Shown: piece after piece, positions 41,950 through 50,956 of the stretch
Layout: each line of letters opens with the position of its first letter
Position numbering within the stretch: position 1 is the first letter of the stretch
DNA from: Caballeronia udeis
Lineage (GTDB): Bacteria > Pseudomonadota > Gammaproteobacteria > Burkholderiales > Burkholderiaceae
Reading direction: 5' to 3'
DNA length: 58,989 nucleotides
Assembly (NCBI RefSeq): GCF_001544555.2
Contig: NZ_FCOK02000062.1
Coordinates: forward strand, 1 to 58,989
Translations under genes and position numbers: made by a program
The notes under the pieces: generated by a model
What the model was told of the DNA's origin: nothing
Databases searched by the model: none
What the model saw: the letters and a program-made list of their open reading frames with translations, nothing else

Positions 41950-42070
41950 CCTAAAATGCCTCCATGGATGAGACGCGCGATTGACCTTGTCGCGAAAAAT
42001 ATAGATTGCTGTACATGGGACCAGAGTAAAGCGCTAAAGCGCCAACTCTGGATCGACAGGAGAGACGACA

Positions 42071-43324
42071 GTGAGCTGGTACCGGGATATATCCAAGACG
42101 GAAAAACGCACGCTCTGGAGTTGCTTCGCCGGCTGGGCGCTCGACGGCGTCGACACGCAATTGTTCAGCCTCGTGATCCCGACCCTGCTCGTGACGTGGG
42201 GTATCGGCAAGGGGCAAGCGGGGCTGATCGGCGGCGCGACGCTGGTTGCCGGTGCGCTGGGCGGGCTGCTCGCGGGCATGCTGTCGGACCGCTACGGCCG
42301 CGTGCGCGCACTGCAGATCACCGTGGTCTGGTTCTCGCTCTTCACCTTCCTCAGCGCCTTCGCGCAGAACTTCGAACAGTTGCTTGTCCTCAAGGCTCTT
42401 CAGGGCGTAGGTTTTGGCGGTGAATGGACCGCGGGCGCGGTGCTCCTGAGCGAGACCATCCGCGCGGAACATCGCGGCAAGGCGATGGGCATTGTGCAGA
42501 GCGCGTGGGGTTTCGGCTGGGCAGGCGCCGTAGTTCTTTACATGTTCGTGTTCTCGTTCGTGTCGCCGGAGTGGGCGTGGCGGCTGCTGTTCGGCATCGG
42601 CGTGATTCCTGCCGGGCTCGTGCTCTATCTGCGCCGCAACGTGGTCGAACCTCCCAGAGTAGTCGTAAGCGCAGGAGCATCCAGACAGGTGCTGCCCGTG
42701 GCAAGCAGCATCTTCGACCGGTCGGTGATCCGCACGACGATCGTGGGCGGATTGATCGGCGTGGGGGCGCATGGCGGCTATCACGCGATCACCACATGGC
42801 TGCCCACCTACCTCAAGACCGAACGGCATCTGTCCGTGCTCGGCACAGGCGGCTATCTTGCCGTCGTCATCACGGCATTCATCTGTGGCTGTTTTGCGAG
42901 CGCCTGGCTCCAGGACCGGATCGGCCGCAGGCTCAACGTGATCCTCTTCGCCGTCTGCTGCGTTGCGACGGTCAACCTCTACGTCTTCCTGCCTATGGGC
43001 GACACCGCGATGCTGTTCCTCAGCTTTCCGCTAGGCCTCTTCGCAGCCGGCATTCCGGCCACGCTCGGCGCACTCTTCAACGAACTCTATCCGCAAGGCA
43101 TCCGCGGCACCGGAGTAGGCTTTTGCTACAACTTCGGGCGGATCGTCTCGGCAGGTTTTCCTGTGCTGGTCGGACACATGGGCAACTCGATGCCGCTCGG
43201 CTCCGCACTTGGCATCGATGCGGGCATTGCCTACGGGCTCGTGGTCGTCGCTGCGCTCATGCTTCCGGAAACGAAGAACCGGCGGATCGCGACGGTAGCG
43301 GCCAATGCGCCAACCCGAGCCTGA
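42071..43324 (+). CDS. MFS transporter (organic/aromatic acid type)
   Basis: A 417-residue carrier with about twelve helices. LDGVDTQLFSLVIPTLL in helix 1 is the D-x-x-D/Q pattern of aromatic-acid:H+ symporters (PcaK/BenK-like group). The helix 2-3 loop is LSDRYGRVRAL, and the second copy is LQDRIGRRLNV. The start is GTG at 42071, with AGGAGAG nine bases upstream. It is the first gene in the operon and probably imports the compound degraded by the following two enzymes. Confidence 0.88.
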   Translation: MSWYRDISKTEKRTLWSCFAGWALDGVDTQLFSLVIPTLLVTWGIGKGQAGLIGGATLVAGALGGLLAGMLSDRYGRVRALQITVVWFSLFTFLSAFAQNFEQLLVLKALQGVGFGGEWTAGAVLLSETIRAEHRGKAMGIVQSAWGFGWAGAVVLYMFVFSFVSPEWAWRLLFGIGVIPAGLVLYLRRNVVEPPRVVVSAGASRQVLPVASSIFDRSVIRTTIVGGLIGVGAHGGYHAITTWLPTYLKTERHLSVLGTGGYLAVVITAFICGCFASAWLQDRIGRRLNVILFAVCCVATVNLYVFLPMGDTAMLFLSFPLGLFAAGIPATLGALFNELYPQGIRGTGVGFCYNFGRIVSAGFPVLVGHMGNSMPLGSALGIDAGIAYGLVVVAALMLPETKNRRIATVAANAPTRA

Positions 43325-43339
43325 ACGAACAGCAAACCC

Positions 43340-44236
43340 ATGATCGACGAACGGATTCAAACCATGCAGGCACAAGACATAACGGCGGTGGACCAGTGGT
43401 GTGACATCAACGATATCAACGATGCGCGGATCACCGCTATCGATGCTCATGTCCACGTTTTCATACGCGGCTTGCCGCTGGCGCAGCAGCGTCGCCACGC
43501 GCCGGACTACGACGCGACGCTCGACGCATACGCAGGCCATTTGCTGGCCAACGGCGTCTCGCACGCCGTGCTGGTCCAGCCCAGTTTTCTCGGCACGGAC
43601 AACAGCTTTTTCCTCGATGTGGCGAAGCGCTATCCGCGACGCTTTCGCGGGGTCGCGGTCGTGGATTGCGCAGTTACTGACACCGAGCTTGCACTACTCG
43701 ATAGCATCGGCGTGGCGGGTATCCGGTTGAACCTGATCGGCTTGCCGGTTCCTCAGTTGAGCGCACCTGAGTGGCGACGATTGCTGGCGCGTGTCAATGC
43801 GCTCGGCTGGCATGTCGAGGTCCATCGCGAAGCGGTGGATTTGCACGCGGTAACAGGTCCACTGCTGGAGCAGGGATGCACCGTGGTCGTCGACCATTTC
43901 GGCCGCCCGGATCCGCGTACTGGCGCTAACGATCCGGGTTTCGGATACCTGCTCTCGATGGCTGCGACAGGGCGTGTCTGGATTAAGCTATCGGCGGCTT
44001 ACCGGAGTGCGCCCGGCGATGACGGAACCGTTTTGGGGACCACTCTGGCAAGCCGGCTTCTCGATGTCTACACGCCCGAGCGTCTGGTCTGGGGCAGCGA
44101 TTGGCCGCACACGCAGCACCAGCAACTGGTCGATTACGACGCCACGCGGCGCGCGCTCGATCAATGGGTTCCCGACGCGGCGCAGCGCGAGTGGATCCTC
44201 ACTCGCTCGGCCCGAACGCTGTATCGATTCGAATAA
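43340..44236 (+). CDS. amidohydrolase-family (Amidohydro_2) hydrolase, LigI-like
   Basis: A 298-residue TIM-barrel metal hydrolase. The first metal motif is IDAHVHVFIRGLPLAQQ near 36-52. VHREAVDLHAVTGPLLEQG, VVDHFGRPDPRTG and GRVWIKLSAAYRSAPG follow, then LVWGSDWPHTQHQQ with the conserved aspartate. This layout matches 2-pyrone-4,6-dicarboxylate lactonase (LigI) and related dicarboxylate-lactone hydrolases. It would act on a lactone or cyclic intermediate. The start may be 43340 or the ATG at 43364, neither with a strong leader. It follows the transporter by 15 bases. Confidence 0.88.
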   Translation: MIDERIQTMQAQDITAVDQWCDINDINDARITAIDAHVHVFIRGLPLAQQRRHAPDYDATLDAYAGHLLANGVSHAVLVQPSFLGTDNSFFLDVAKRYPRRFRGVAVVDCAVTDTELALLDSIGVAGIRLNLIGLPVPQLSAPEWRRLLARVNALGWHVEVHREAVDLHAVTGPLLEQGCTVVVDHFGRPDPRTGANDPGFGYLLSMAATGRVWIKLSAAYRSAPGDDGTVLGTTLASRLLDVYTPERLVWGSDWPHTQHQQLVDYDATRRALDQWVPDAAQREWILTRSARTLYRFE

Positions 44237-44287
44237 GTTGCCCCGTACGTCACCATCGTCACTAACGTCAACACGGAGAGTTCAACC

Positions 44288-45175
44288 ATGTCGCTTCCCT
44301 CTGCTGAACGTCGCAGCGCCTTCCGCTCGCTGGTCGAAAGCCGGCAAGCGTTGCTCGTGCCCGGCGCCTTCAACGCGCTGAGTGCGCGCGTTGTTGCCGA
44401 TACCGGCTTCGGTGCGCTGTATATCACCGGTGCCGGCGTGACCAACATGTTTTTCGGGCTTCCGGATCTCGGGTTTATCGGCCTGAACGAAATGGCCGAC
44501 CATACCGCGCGTATTCGCGACGCGGTGGACTTGCCTCTCATCGTCGATGCCGATACCGGCTACGGCAACGCGCTCAACGTGCGTCATGCGGTTCGCACCC
44601 TGGAACGCGCGGGTGCCGACGCCATCCAGCTCGAAGACCAGGTGAGCCCCAAGAAGTGCGGGCATTTCGCCGGCAAGGCGGTGATATCGACGAGCGAGAT
44701 GGTCGGCAAACTGCACGCTGCCGTCGATGCCCGCGAGGACCCCAATCTGCTGATCGTTGCCCGCACCGATGCCTGCGCGACCGATGGATTCGATGCCGCT
44801 ATCGAACGCGGCCATCGCTTCGCTGAAGCTGGCGCGGATGTGCTTTTCATCGAGGCAGTTGAAACAATCGAGGAGATCCAGCGCCTGCCCGCGATGTTCA
44901 ATGCGCCTCAGCTCATCAACATTGTGATCGGCGGCAAGACGCCGACGCTTCCGCAATCCCGGCTGGCGGAGCTTGGCTTCGGGATCGCGCTATACGCAAA
45001 CGCATCGCTACAGAGCGCCGTACGCGGCATGCAGCGGGCTTTGGGGGTACTGAAGGCCCAAGGGAAGCTGGACGAAGATCCGGACCTCGTGGTGCCGTTC
45101 AGCGAGCGCCAGCGCCTGGTCGACAAACCCTTTTATGACCAGCTCGACAAAAAATACGCCGCACACGATGACTGA
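44288..45175 (+). CDS. isocitrate lyase/PEP mutase-superfamily lyase
   Basis: A 295-residue barrel enzyme. DADTGYGNALNV at 87-98 holds the magnesium ligands. The lyase loop reads LEDQVSPKKC124GHFAGKAVIS, with the catalytic cysteine of lyases rather than the Asn/Lys pattern of PEP mutases. It should therefore cleave a C-C bond in a 2-hydroxy- or 2-methyl-di/tricarboxylate, as 2-methylisocitrate lyase or 2,3-dimethylmalate lyase does. Oxaloacetate decarboxylases share the fold. CGGAGAGTTCAACC leads into the ATG. Following a LigI-like hydrolase, it may cleave the acid released from a lactone. Substrate unknown. Confidence 0.88.
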   Translation: MSLPSAERRSAFRSLVESRQALLVPGAFNALSARVVADTGFGALYITGAGVTNMFFGLPDLGFIGLNEMADHTARIRDAVDLPLIVDADTGYGNALNVRHAVRTLERAGADAIQLEDQVSPKKCGHFAGKAVISTSEMVGKLHAAVDAREDPNLLIVARTDACATDGFDAAIERGHRFAEAGADVLFIEAVETIEEIQRLPAMFNAPQLINIVIGGKTPTLPQSRLAELGFGIALYANASLQSAVRGMQRALGVLKAQGKLDEDPDLVVPFSERQRLVDKPFYDQLDKKYAAHDD

Positions 45176-45222
45176 GCCGGTTTCACCGCATAACAAACAA
45201 AACAGACAAAAGGAGACTGCCT

Positions 45223-46536
45223 ATGAGCGCCCCTCGAATGGAAGGACCCGCGGCTCGGCCGCCGCTGTTGAGATCCATTGCAGGGGGCCTCGCCGGTAAC
45301 CTGATCGAGTGGTACGACTTTCTCGCGTACAGCATCTTTTCGATCTACTTCGCCAAAGCATTTTTTCCCAGCGACAACGCCACGGTCCAGTTGATGAACG
45401 CGGCGGCCATCGCGGCAGTGGGGTATGTGGCGCGTCCGCTCGGCAGCTGGTTGATCGGGTTGTATGCGGACCGTCGCGGCCGCAAGTCGGCGCTGACCTG
45501 GTCGGTATCGGTCATGTGCATGGGTTCGCTGATCATTGCCGTTACGCCGGGCTACGCGACTATCGGCGCTTTCGCCCCCGCTATCCTGATCGTTGCGCGG
45601 CTGTTGCAAGGCTTGAGCATGGGCGGCGAATACGGCACGAGCGCGACTTATCTCAGCGAGATCGCGCCCGCGAACCGTCGGGGCTTTTACCTTGGGTTCC
45701 TGCAGGTCAGCGTGGTGGCGGGTCAGTTGCTCGCGCTCGGTCTGCTGCTGGTCATGCAGCACCTGCTGTTCACCTCCGGGCAGATCGACCGGTGGGCGTG
45801 GCGAATACCGTTTGTGATTGGCGGCATGCTTGCATTGTTTGCGCTCTACATGCGCCGCAATGTGATGGAGAGCGAGGCATTCCAGCACAGCGGGACGCGC
45901 CATGGGCCACCCATCAGCCGGGAAATGCTGCTGCACTGGCGACAGCTTCTATTGGCTGTCGGGATTACCGTGGGCGGGACGGTGGGGTTCTATACCTACA
46001 CCGTCTATATGCAGAAGTTCCTTGTGAATACCGTTGGGCTCGGCAAGGAAACAGCGACACTGGTTTCCGCTTTGGCGCTGTTGTTGTACATGCCGTTGCA
46101 GCCGCTCTTTGGCCTCGCCTCCGACATCCTGGGACGCCGGCCGGTCCTGATCTTTTTCGGGCTGAGTTGTACTTTGTTTTCCGTCCCCATTTTCAATGCG
46201 CTTGCCAGCACGCACGATCCCCTGGTTGCATTTGTCTTGTCGTTTTGCGGGCTCTTCATGCTGAGCGGTTTTACGTCGGTTCACATGCTGGCCAAGACCG
46301 AATTGTTTCCGGTGCGCATCCGGGCGCTGGCGGTGGGGCTGCCCTATGCACTGACCACGGCCATCCTGGGCGGCACCACGGAATTCGTCGCGCTGAAGTT
46401 CAAGTCGATCGGGCACGAGCAGTATTTTTACTGGTACGTGTCGGCGTGGTCCGCTATTTCGCTGCTCGTCTATTTGAAAATGCCGGAGACGAATGGGCGC
46501 AGCGCGAGACTTAAGCTTCAGGAGACGATCGAGTGA
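45223..46536 (+). CDS. MFS transporter, metabolite:H+ symporter (MHS) family
   Basis: A 437-residue carrier of the KgtP/CitA/ShiA group. GGLAGNLIEWYDFLAYSIFSIYFAK is the family's helix 1. The loop LYADRRGRKSAL follows, then LLQGLSMGGEYGTSATYLSEIAP, the diagnostic MHS motif. KgtP-like carriers import 2-oxoglutarate, citrate, or other di/tricarboxylates. AAAAGGAGACTGCCT leads into the start. It is the second transporter of this operon, which supports a di- or tricarboxylate as substrate or product. Confidence 0.9.
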   Translation: MSAPRMEGPAARPPLLRSIAGGLAGNLIEWYDFLAYSIFSIYFAKAFFPSDNATVQLMNAAAIAAVGYVARPLGSWLIGLYADRRGRKSALTWSVSVMCMGSLIIAVTPGYATIGAFAPAILIVARLLQGLSMGGEYGTSATYLSEIAPANRRGFYLGFLQVSVVAGQLLALGLLLVMQHLLFTSGQIDRWAWRIPFVIGGMLALFALYMRRNVMESEAFQHSGTRHGPPISREMLLHWRQLLLAVGITVGGTVGFYTYTVYMQKFLVNTVGLGKETATLVSALALLLYMPLQPLFGLASDILGRRPVLIFFGLSCTLFSVPIFNALASTHDPLVAFVLSFCGLFMLSGFTSVHMLAKTELFPVRIRALAVGLPYALTTAILGGTTEFVALKFKSIGHEQYFYWYVSAWSAISLLVYLKMPETNGRSARLKLQETIE

Positions 46537-46839
46537 CAAGGGCGGCCGGGAGAAGCGGGCGATGCCGTTGATGAGCCGCGTTGTCGTGCCCCTTTTTCCC
46601 GGTCCGCGCTCCCTTGTGCATTCGCTGGAACCGTGTCAATCTATTTCCCGTTCGCCGCGCGGCGTCTGCATTGAAAAATCGATTCCCAGCGACTTCCGCC
46701 GAAGCCTGTCGAAGCCCGCAACCCGGCGAACCGTGTCACGCGAACCGTCCGTCCCCAAGCTCTATATAAGAATAAAAAAAGCGCCGCCGGACGAGGTCGC
46801 CGTTTCATTGAGGTGCTTCATTAATAGACGGAGTCAACC
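46537..46839. other. intergenic, promoter region of the small hypothetical gene
   Basis: About 300 bases with no convincing frame. A CTATATAAG element close to 46763, followed by an A-rich run, could be the -10 region for the downstream gene. No terminator with a clear T tract was seen after the MHS gene. Confidence 0.4.
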
Positions 46840-47142
46840 ATGTCTATTGTTGCCATTGATGGTGTTCGCTGGACCAATGATCGCGTCACTCATGTACGTT
46901 GGGGCAGCATCGATGAATTGACGGCCAGCTGGACGTCAGCGCCCAAAGTAGTCGATGTGGACCATGTTGTAAAAGTCCTGGAAAAAGGGGAGACGGTGCG
47001 CACGGTGTTCAAGCTCGGGGGGCGAAGCTATCTGGGTCCTCAGGTCAGCTCGATCCCTTACGCTAACGGCCACATCGGCATTGAGACCTCTTTCGAAGAG
47101 GGCCGGATTGAAAAGACGCTGGAAGATCTGCCAGCTGTTTAG
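46840..47142 (+). CDS. hypothetical protein, 100 residues
   Basis: A small soluble protein with beta-rich sequence: MSIVAIDGVRWTNDRVTHVRWG, a DVDHVVKVLEKGETVRTVF helix-strand segment and GRIEKTLEDLP at the end. ACGGAGTCAACC precedes the start. It has no signal peptide, membrane segment, or recognised domain. Codon use is ordinary for the window. Its neighbours (an MHS transporter and a MarR/exporter pair) point in no clear direction. Confidence 0.65.
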   Translation: MSIVAIDGVRWTNDRVTHVRWGSIDELTASWTSAPKVVDVDHVVKVLEKGETVRTVFKLGGRSYLGPQVSSIPYANGHIGIETSFEEGRIEKTLEDLPAV

Positions 47143-47230
47143 TCGATTCAACTGACTTCGTTTTACTCTTCCGCGATAGTGGACACGCTTGGGGCGGGGC
47201 GATTGCGTCGCCCAAGCTTGTCCGTTGCAA

Positions 47231-47701
47231 TCATTCGTCCAGGAACGATTGCTCCAGCTCGTCGGAATAAACCTCCGCAAGCAGCGCGCGCAGCTTCGAC
47301 GCCCTGGCCGCGCCATAGGCGTTTTCGAAACGCATTTGCGCTTCATTCCAAAGGGCTTTCGATTCCGCCAGCTTCTTTTTTCCTGCCGGCGTCAGGGCAA
47401 CGCGGCGCCCGCGTTTATCCGTTTCATCGGGAAGCGATTCGACAAAGCCGTCGCGCTCAAGCGGCTTCAGATTGTGTGAAAGCGCGGAGCGGTCCAGCAC
47501 CATGTCTTTGGCCAGGTCGCTCATGTTCGGAGCGCCTGCCCGATCGATATGCGCGAGCGTTGAATGCTGCGACAGCTTGAGGCCGCAAGGGGCGAGCACG
47601 GTGTCGTAAAGCTGGGAGAGCCTGCGCGTGGCTTTACGCAGCGCGGCGCCGTTACATACCGAGACCGCGGCGGACGAGTGCTGCTTGTTCGAAGTGTTCA
47701 T
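47231..47701 (-). CDS. MarR-family regulator
   Basis: A 156-residue MarR protein. The winged helix reads LSQHSTLAHIDRAGAPNMSDLAKDMVLDRSALSHNLKPLERDGFVESL, then the wing ETDKRGRRVALTPAGKKKL. It follows the DHA2 exporter on the same strand by 42 bases, so exporter and regulator probably share a transcript. Autoregulation through the palindrome at 49346-49371 is the natural model, with an exported toxic compound as ligand. Confidence 0.92.
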   Translation of the reverse strand: MNTSNKQHSSAAVSVCNGAALRKATRRLSQLYDTVLAPCGLKLSQHSTLAHIDRAGAPNMSDLAKDMVLDRSALSHNLKPLERDGFVESLPDETDKRGRRVALTPAGKKKLAESKALWNEAQMRFENAYGAARASKLRALLAEVYSDELEQSFLDE

Positions 47702-47743
47702 GGCTCGCGTGAAAATGGCTGTTCGAAAGATCGTCCGGAGATC

Positions 47744-49282
47744 TTAGTCTATGGACACATCCAGGCGCATGGCAGATTGCCGATCCTGATGAGGCGCCGT
47801 TTCCTCGGCGCTGATCAGCAGCCAGCACGACACGCTCGCCACGAATGCAACGGCCGCCGCCGCAAACAGCACACCTTCATACCCGTACCCAAGACTGGCC
47901 CGCGCGATTGATCCAAGCCCCTGGTGCGATGAAATCAGCGACGCTGCAGACGCCAGATTCCCGTTCGCAATCGAACGGGTAATCTCGAGCTTGTCGTGGC
48001 CGCCGAGTGCGGGCAGTTCTCTCTCAATGCTCGCCTGGATCCGATAAAACAATAGCGCGCCCAGCGCCGCGAACCCCACCACAATGCCGCTGAACCGCAT
48101 GGTTCCGGATACCCCGGACGCCATCCCCGCCCGTTCCACGGGAATCACGGTCATGCTGACCTTGGCGATCTGTCCGTTGAGAATCCCGGCGCCGGTGGAG
48201 GCGATCAGCATGGGGGCGAAGATCGCGCTATAGCTGAATGCCTGGATCTGCAGCGCGGTTCCGGACAAGCCAACTGCGACCAGCAACAGGCCGCACACAA
48301 GCAGCATGCGTCCCGACATCCGATGATCAAGGTACACGGACACAATGCGCGGCACCCCGAACAAGGGCACGGCGAGCGGCAGCATCAGCAGGCCGGCATT
48401 GAGCGGAGAATAACCGAGCGCGCCTTGGAAAAAGAAGGGCAGATAGGTCAGCATGGTCAGGAACGCGACCGCGTACGACACGCCGGCGAGATTCGCGCCG
48501 AGATAGGTCCGCTTGATGAAATAACCAAGCTCGACCATGGGCCGCGCCTGCCCGAGTTCGACGATCACGAACGCTATCAGGAAAATGACCGAGCCCGCCA
48601 GCCGCGCTCTGACGGACGTGCTCAGCCATCCCTCACGATTGCCTGAGATCAACGCCCAGGTCAGCAGTCCGAGAAATGCGCTGAACGTCATGACGCCCCG
48701 GACGTCAATGGCGAGCGCATGCGGATCCCTGGATTCATCGACTACGAAATACGTCAGCGCGATCATGATTGCGCCAACCGGCAGGTTCACATAGAAAGCC
48801 CACTGCCAGCCCAGCGACTGCGTGATCAATCCGCCGGCCACGGGGCCGAGCATGATGGCCACGCCGATCACCGAGCCCCAGAACGCAAACGCCTTGGCGC
48901 GTTCCTTCCCCTGAAATCCATGTGCGAGAACGGCGAGTGCCGCGCTAAGCTGCAACGCGGCGCCTACGCCTTGCAATGCGCGAGCGCTGTTCAGGACAAC
49001 CGTTGACGTAGCCGCGCCGCAGATGAAAGACGCGGTGGTGAAGACGAACAAGCCAATGATCAGCAAGCGCTTTCTGCCGAAGCGGTCGGCGAGCGCGCCG
49101 GCAGGCATGACCAACGTTGCAAACGCCAGCGTGTACGCCGAGATCACCCATTCAATCCCGGCGAAATCCGCATGCAGCGAACGCGCGATCGAGGAGAGCG
49201 ACACCGCGACAATATTGGCGTCCAGGTTGATCATGAATGACGGTACCGACACGCATAACAACAACAGAAACCTTTTCTGCAT
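47744..49282 (-). CDS. DHA2-family MFS multidrug exporter (14 helices)
   Basis: A 512-residue exporter with 14 predicted helices. FMINLDANIVAVSLSSI in helix 1 matches the L-D-x-T/N-I-V-N-V/A-A motif of DHA2 drug:H+ antiporters. ALADRFGRKRLL is the 2-3 loop. The helix-5 region reads GVAIMLGPVAGGLITQSLGWQWAFYVNLPVG, a close DHA2 antiporter motif. It is a stand-alone exporter with a co-transcribed MarR regulator, so it likely exports a phenolic or drug-like compound. Confidence 0.92.
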   Translation of the reverse strand: MQKRFLLLLCVSVPSFMINLDANIVAVSLSSIARSLHADFAGIEWVISAYTLAFATLVMPAGALADRFGRKRLLIIGLFVFTTASFICGAATSTVVLNSARALQGVGAALQLSAALAVLAHGFQGKERAKAFAFWGSVIGVAIMLGPVAGGLITQSLGWQWAFYVNLPVGAIMIALTYFVVDESRDPHALAIDVRGVMTFSAFLGLLTWALISGNREGWLSTSVRARLAGSVIFLIAFVIVELGQARPMVELGYFIKRTYLGANLAGVSYAVAFLTMLTYLPFFFQGALGYSPLNAGLLMLPLAVPLFGVPRIVSVYLDHRMSGRMLLVCGLLLVAVGLSGTALQIQAFSYSAIFAPMLIASTGAGILNGQIAKVSMTVIPVERAGMASGVSGTMRFSGIVVGFAALGALLFYRIQASIERELPALGGHDKLEITRSIANGNLASAASLISSHQGLGSIARASLGYGYEGVLFAAAAVAFVASVSCWLLISAEETAPHQDRQSAMRLDVSID

Positions 49283-49345
49283 AACTTTGCCTTGACGGGA
49301 TAAGCGGCCGCGGACCGGGGCGCATCGATAGTTGCAGGTACATTC

Positions 49346-49371
49346 AATATAGTTGCATATGCCAATATATT
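49346..49371. promoter_or_regulatory. 26-base dyad upstream of the DHA2 exporter, MarR operator candidate
   Basis: AATATA (49346-49351) and TATATT (49366-49371) are perfect inverted arms, sharing the same centre as the internal palindrome GCATATGC (49355-49362). ATAGTTGCA also occurs as a direct repeat at 49328-49336 and 49349-49357, 21 bases apart. The site is 64 bases before the exporter start, well placed for repression by the MarR protein of this operon. Confidence 0.6.
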
Positions 49372-49529
49372 ATCTTGTGCAGAAATTTAGGCAAGCAAAT
49401 TCTGTTGCGTGCCTATGCGCGGTAAGAACTCGCCCTGGCGGAAATGAAGACGCACGGAAACCCGTGCGCTGGTGTTCTGGAGCAAAGAGGAGGCTTGTGG
49501 GCAGCTTTCAGGCAGAGCCCGACGGGGCT

Positions 49530-49988
49530 CTACAGGGCGAGTTTGTAACCCTCGTGGCTGGCCTTGAAGCCGAGGTTTTCATAGAACCGGTGTGCGTCGG
49601 TGCGGCTCTTGTCGGTGGTGAGCTGGACGAGACTACACCCTCGCGACTTACACTCGGAGATCGCCCATTCGAACATCTTGTGGCCTAGCCCGGAGTCACG
49701 CCTATGCGCGGTAATTCGAACTGCCTCGATCTGCCCCCTCCACGAACCCATGCGTGCAATGCCGGGGATGAACGAAAGTTGCAGTGTGCCGATTATCTCG
49801 TTGCCGTCGGCGACCACCACCAGCCGTTGGTTCGCATCGGCTTCTATAGCCTGGAACGCATCGATATAACGTTGATCAAGCGGCGTGCCGGTGTTTTCTC
49901 TCTTGCTCCCCAGTTCGTCGTCGGCCAACAAGGCGACGATTGCAGGGATATCGGCCAGGAGAGCGGTCCGGAAAACAAGGTGGTCCAT
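49530..49988 (-). CDS. GNAT-family N-acetyltransferase
   Basis: A 152-residue acetyltransferase. VVVADGNEIIGTLQLSFIPG is the beta4 strand region, and the acetyl-CoA motif A reads AHRRDSGLGHKMFEWAI (R-x-x-G-x-G type). A C-terminal QLTTDKSRTDAHRFYENLGFKA is the standard end of GNATs. GAGG lies upstream of the ATG. GNATs acetylate amines on small molecules or proteins; the substrate is unknown. It stands alone. Confidence 0.9.
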   Translation of the reverse strand: MDHLVFRTALLADIPAIVALLADDELGSKRENTGTPLDQRYIDAFQAIEADANQRLVVVADGNEIIGTLQLSFIPGIARMGSWRGQIEAVRITAHRRDSGLGHKMFEWAISECKSRGCSLVQLTTDKSRTDAHRFYENLGFKASHEGYKLAL

Positions 49989-50048
49989 GCTGGAACCTCA
50001 GAGCGGTGGCGGTAAAGGATACAAACCGGGGTTGCTCGACGAACCACA

Positions 50049-50804
50049 CTATTCCTCGTCGCGCAGAAGTGTGCGCAGCATGCGCTCGGGATTGGCCAGG
50101 AACGACCGCATGACCTGGAAGTGTTCAGTCTCTTCGTAGCTGACGCGCGTTACGCCTTCCGCGGTGAATTCATAGATCCACGCGTCCGGATACGCCATCA
50201 GAATAGGCGAGTGAGTGGCAATGATGAACTGGGAATCGTCGCGGGCCAGGTCGTGAAACCGGGCAAGTGCGGTGAGTTGACGTTGTGGCGATAACGCGGC
50301 CTCAGGTTCATCGAGGAGGTAAAGACCCTTGCCGCCGAAGCGATTCATCAACAGCGCCAAAAATGACTCACCATGCGAGCGCTCGTGCAGTGAATTTCCG
50401 CCGTAGGAGTCAATGACGGGAGGACCGAACGAGGGTTCCGCATCGAGCTTCTCGATCTCGGTGGCCACGTTGAAGAAGCTTTCCGCGCGCAGAAAGAACC
50501 CATCCTTCGGATGTTTTACTCCCTTGGCTATGCGGAGGTATTCGTCAAGCACCGAGTGCGAGGCTCGGGTCCCGAAGTTGAAGTTCTTCGTGCCGCCCTC
50601 CGGGTTGAATCCCATGGAGACAGCAATAGCTTCCAGGAGCGTGGATTTCCCCGAGCCGTTTTCACCGACGAAGAAAGTCATCTTTGGATGCAGTTCCAGC
50701 GTCTCCAGTGATCGGACAGCCGGCAACGAGAACGGATAACGATCGAATGATTCGACCTTGTCTCGCTGCAAAGTGATCCGGCTGATGTACTGGGTAGAGA
50801 TCAT
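50049..50804 (-). CDS. ABC-like/AAA_21 ATPase
   Basis: A 251-residue ATPase. Walker A is VGENGSGKSTLLEAIA (near 36-51). A signature-like loop is SHGESFLALLMNRF, Walker B is LYLLDEPEAALSP, and the switch histidine is in IIATHSPILM. There are no membrane segments. This is the AAA_21 (OLD/RecF-like) layout, not a transporter ATPase, and no permease is present. The frame extends to 50945, but residues before MISTQYISRITLQRD look non-coding, so I use 50804; no ribosome binding site is clear. Such single ATPases act in repair, stress or defence; no partner nuclease is evident here. Confidence 0.82.
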   Translation of the reverse strand: MISTQYISRITLQRDKVESFDRYPFSLPAVRSLETLELHPKMTFFVGENGSGKSTLLEAIAVSMGFNPEGGTKNFNFGTRASHSVLDEYLRIAKGVKHPKDGFFLRAESFFNVATEIEKLDAEPSFGPPVIDSYGGNSLHERSHGESFLALLMNRFGGKGLYLLDEPEAALSPQRQLTALARFHDLARDDSQFIIATHSPILMAYPDAWIYEFTAEGVTRVSYEETEHFQVMRSFLANPERMLRTLLRDEE

Positions 50805-50956
50805 GACGTAAGGGTTTTGACGAAGCACTATCTTAACCCGGTGGAACATCGCGAAATGAAATGAGCGGGTACCCACATGACGTCCCTCAATTACAATGCT
50901 GAAAATTTTTCGTGCCGCCTGACCATAATCCCGGCATCCCCACAAGCGAGGTCTTC

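Noticed and set aside
44282..44956. 224-codon minus-strand frame opposite the lyase gene.
   Set aside because: The plus-strand frame has the complete lyase motifs; this is a shadow.
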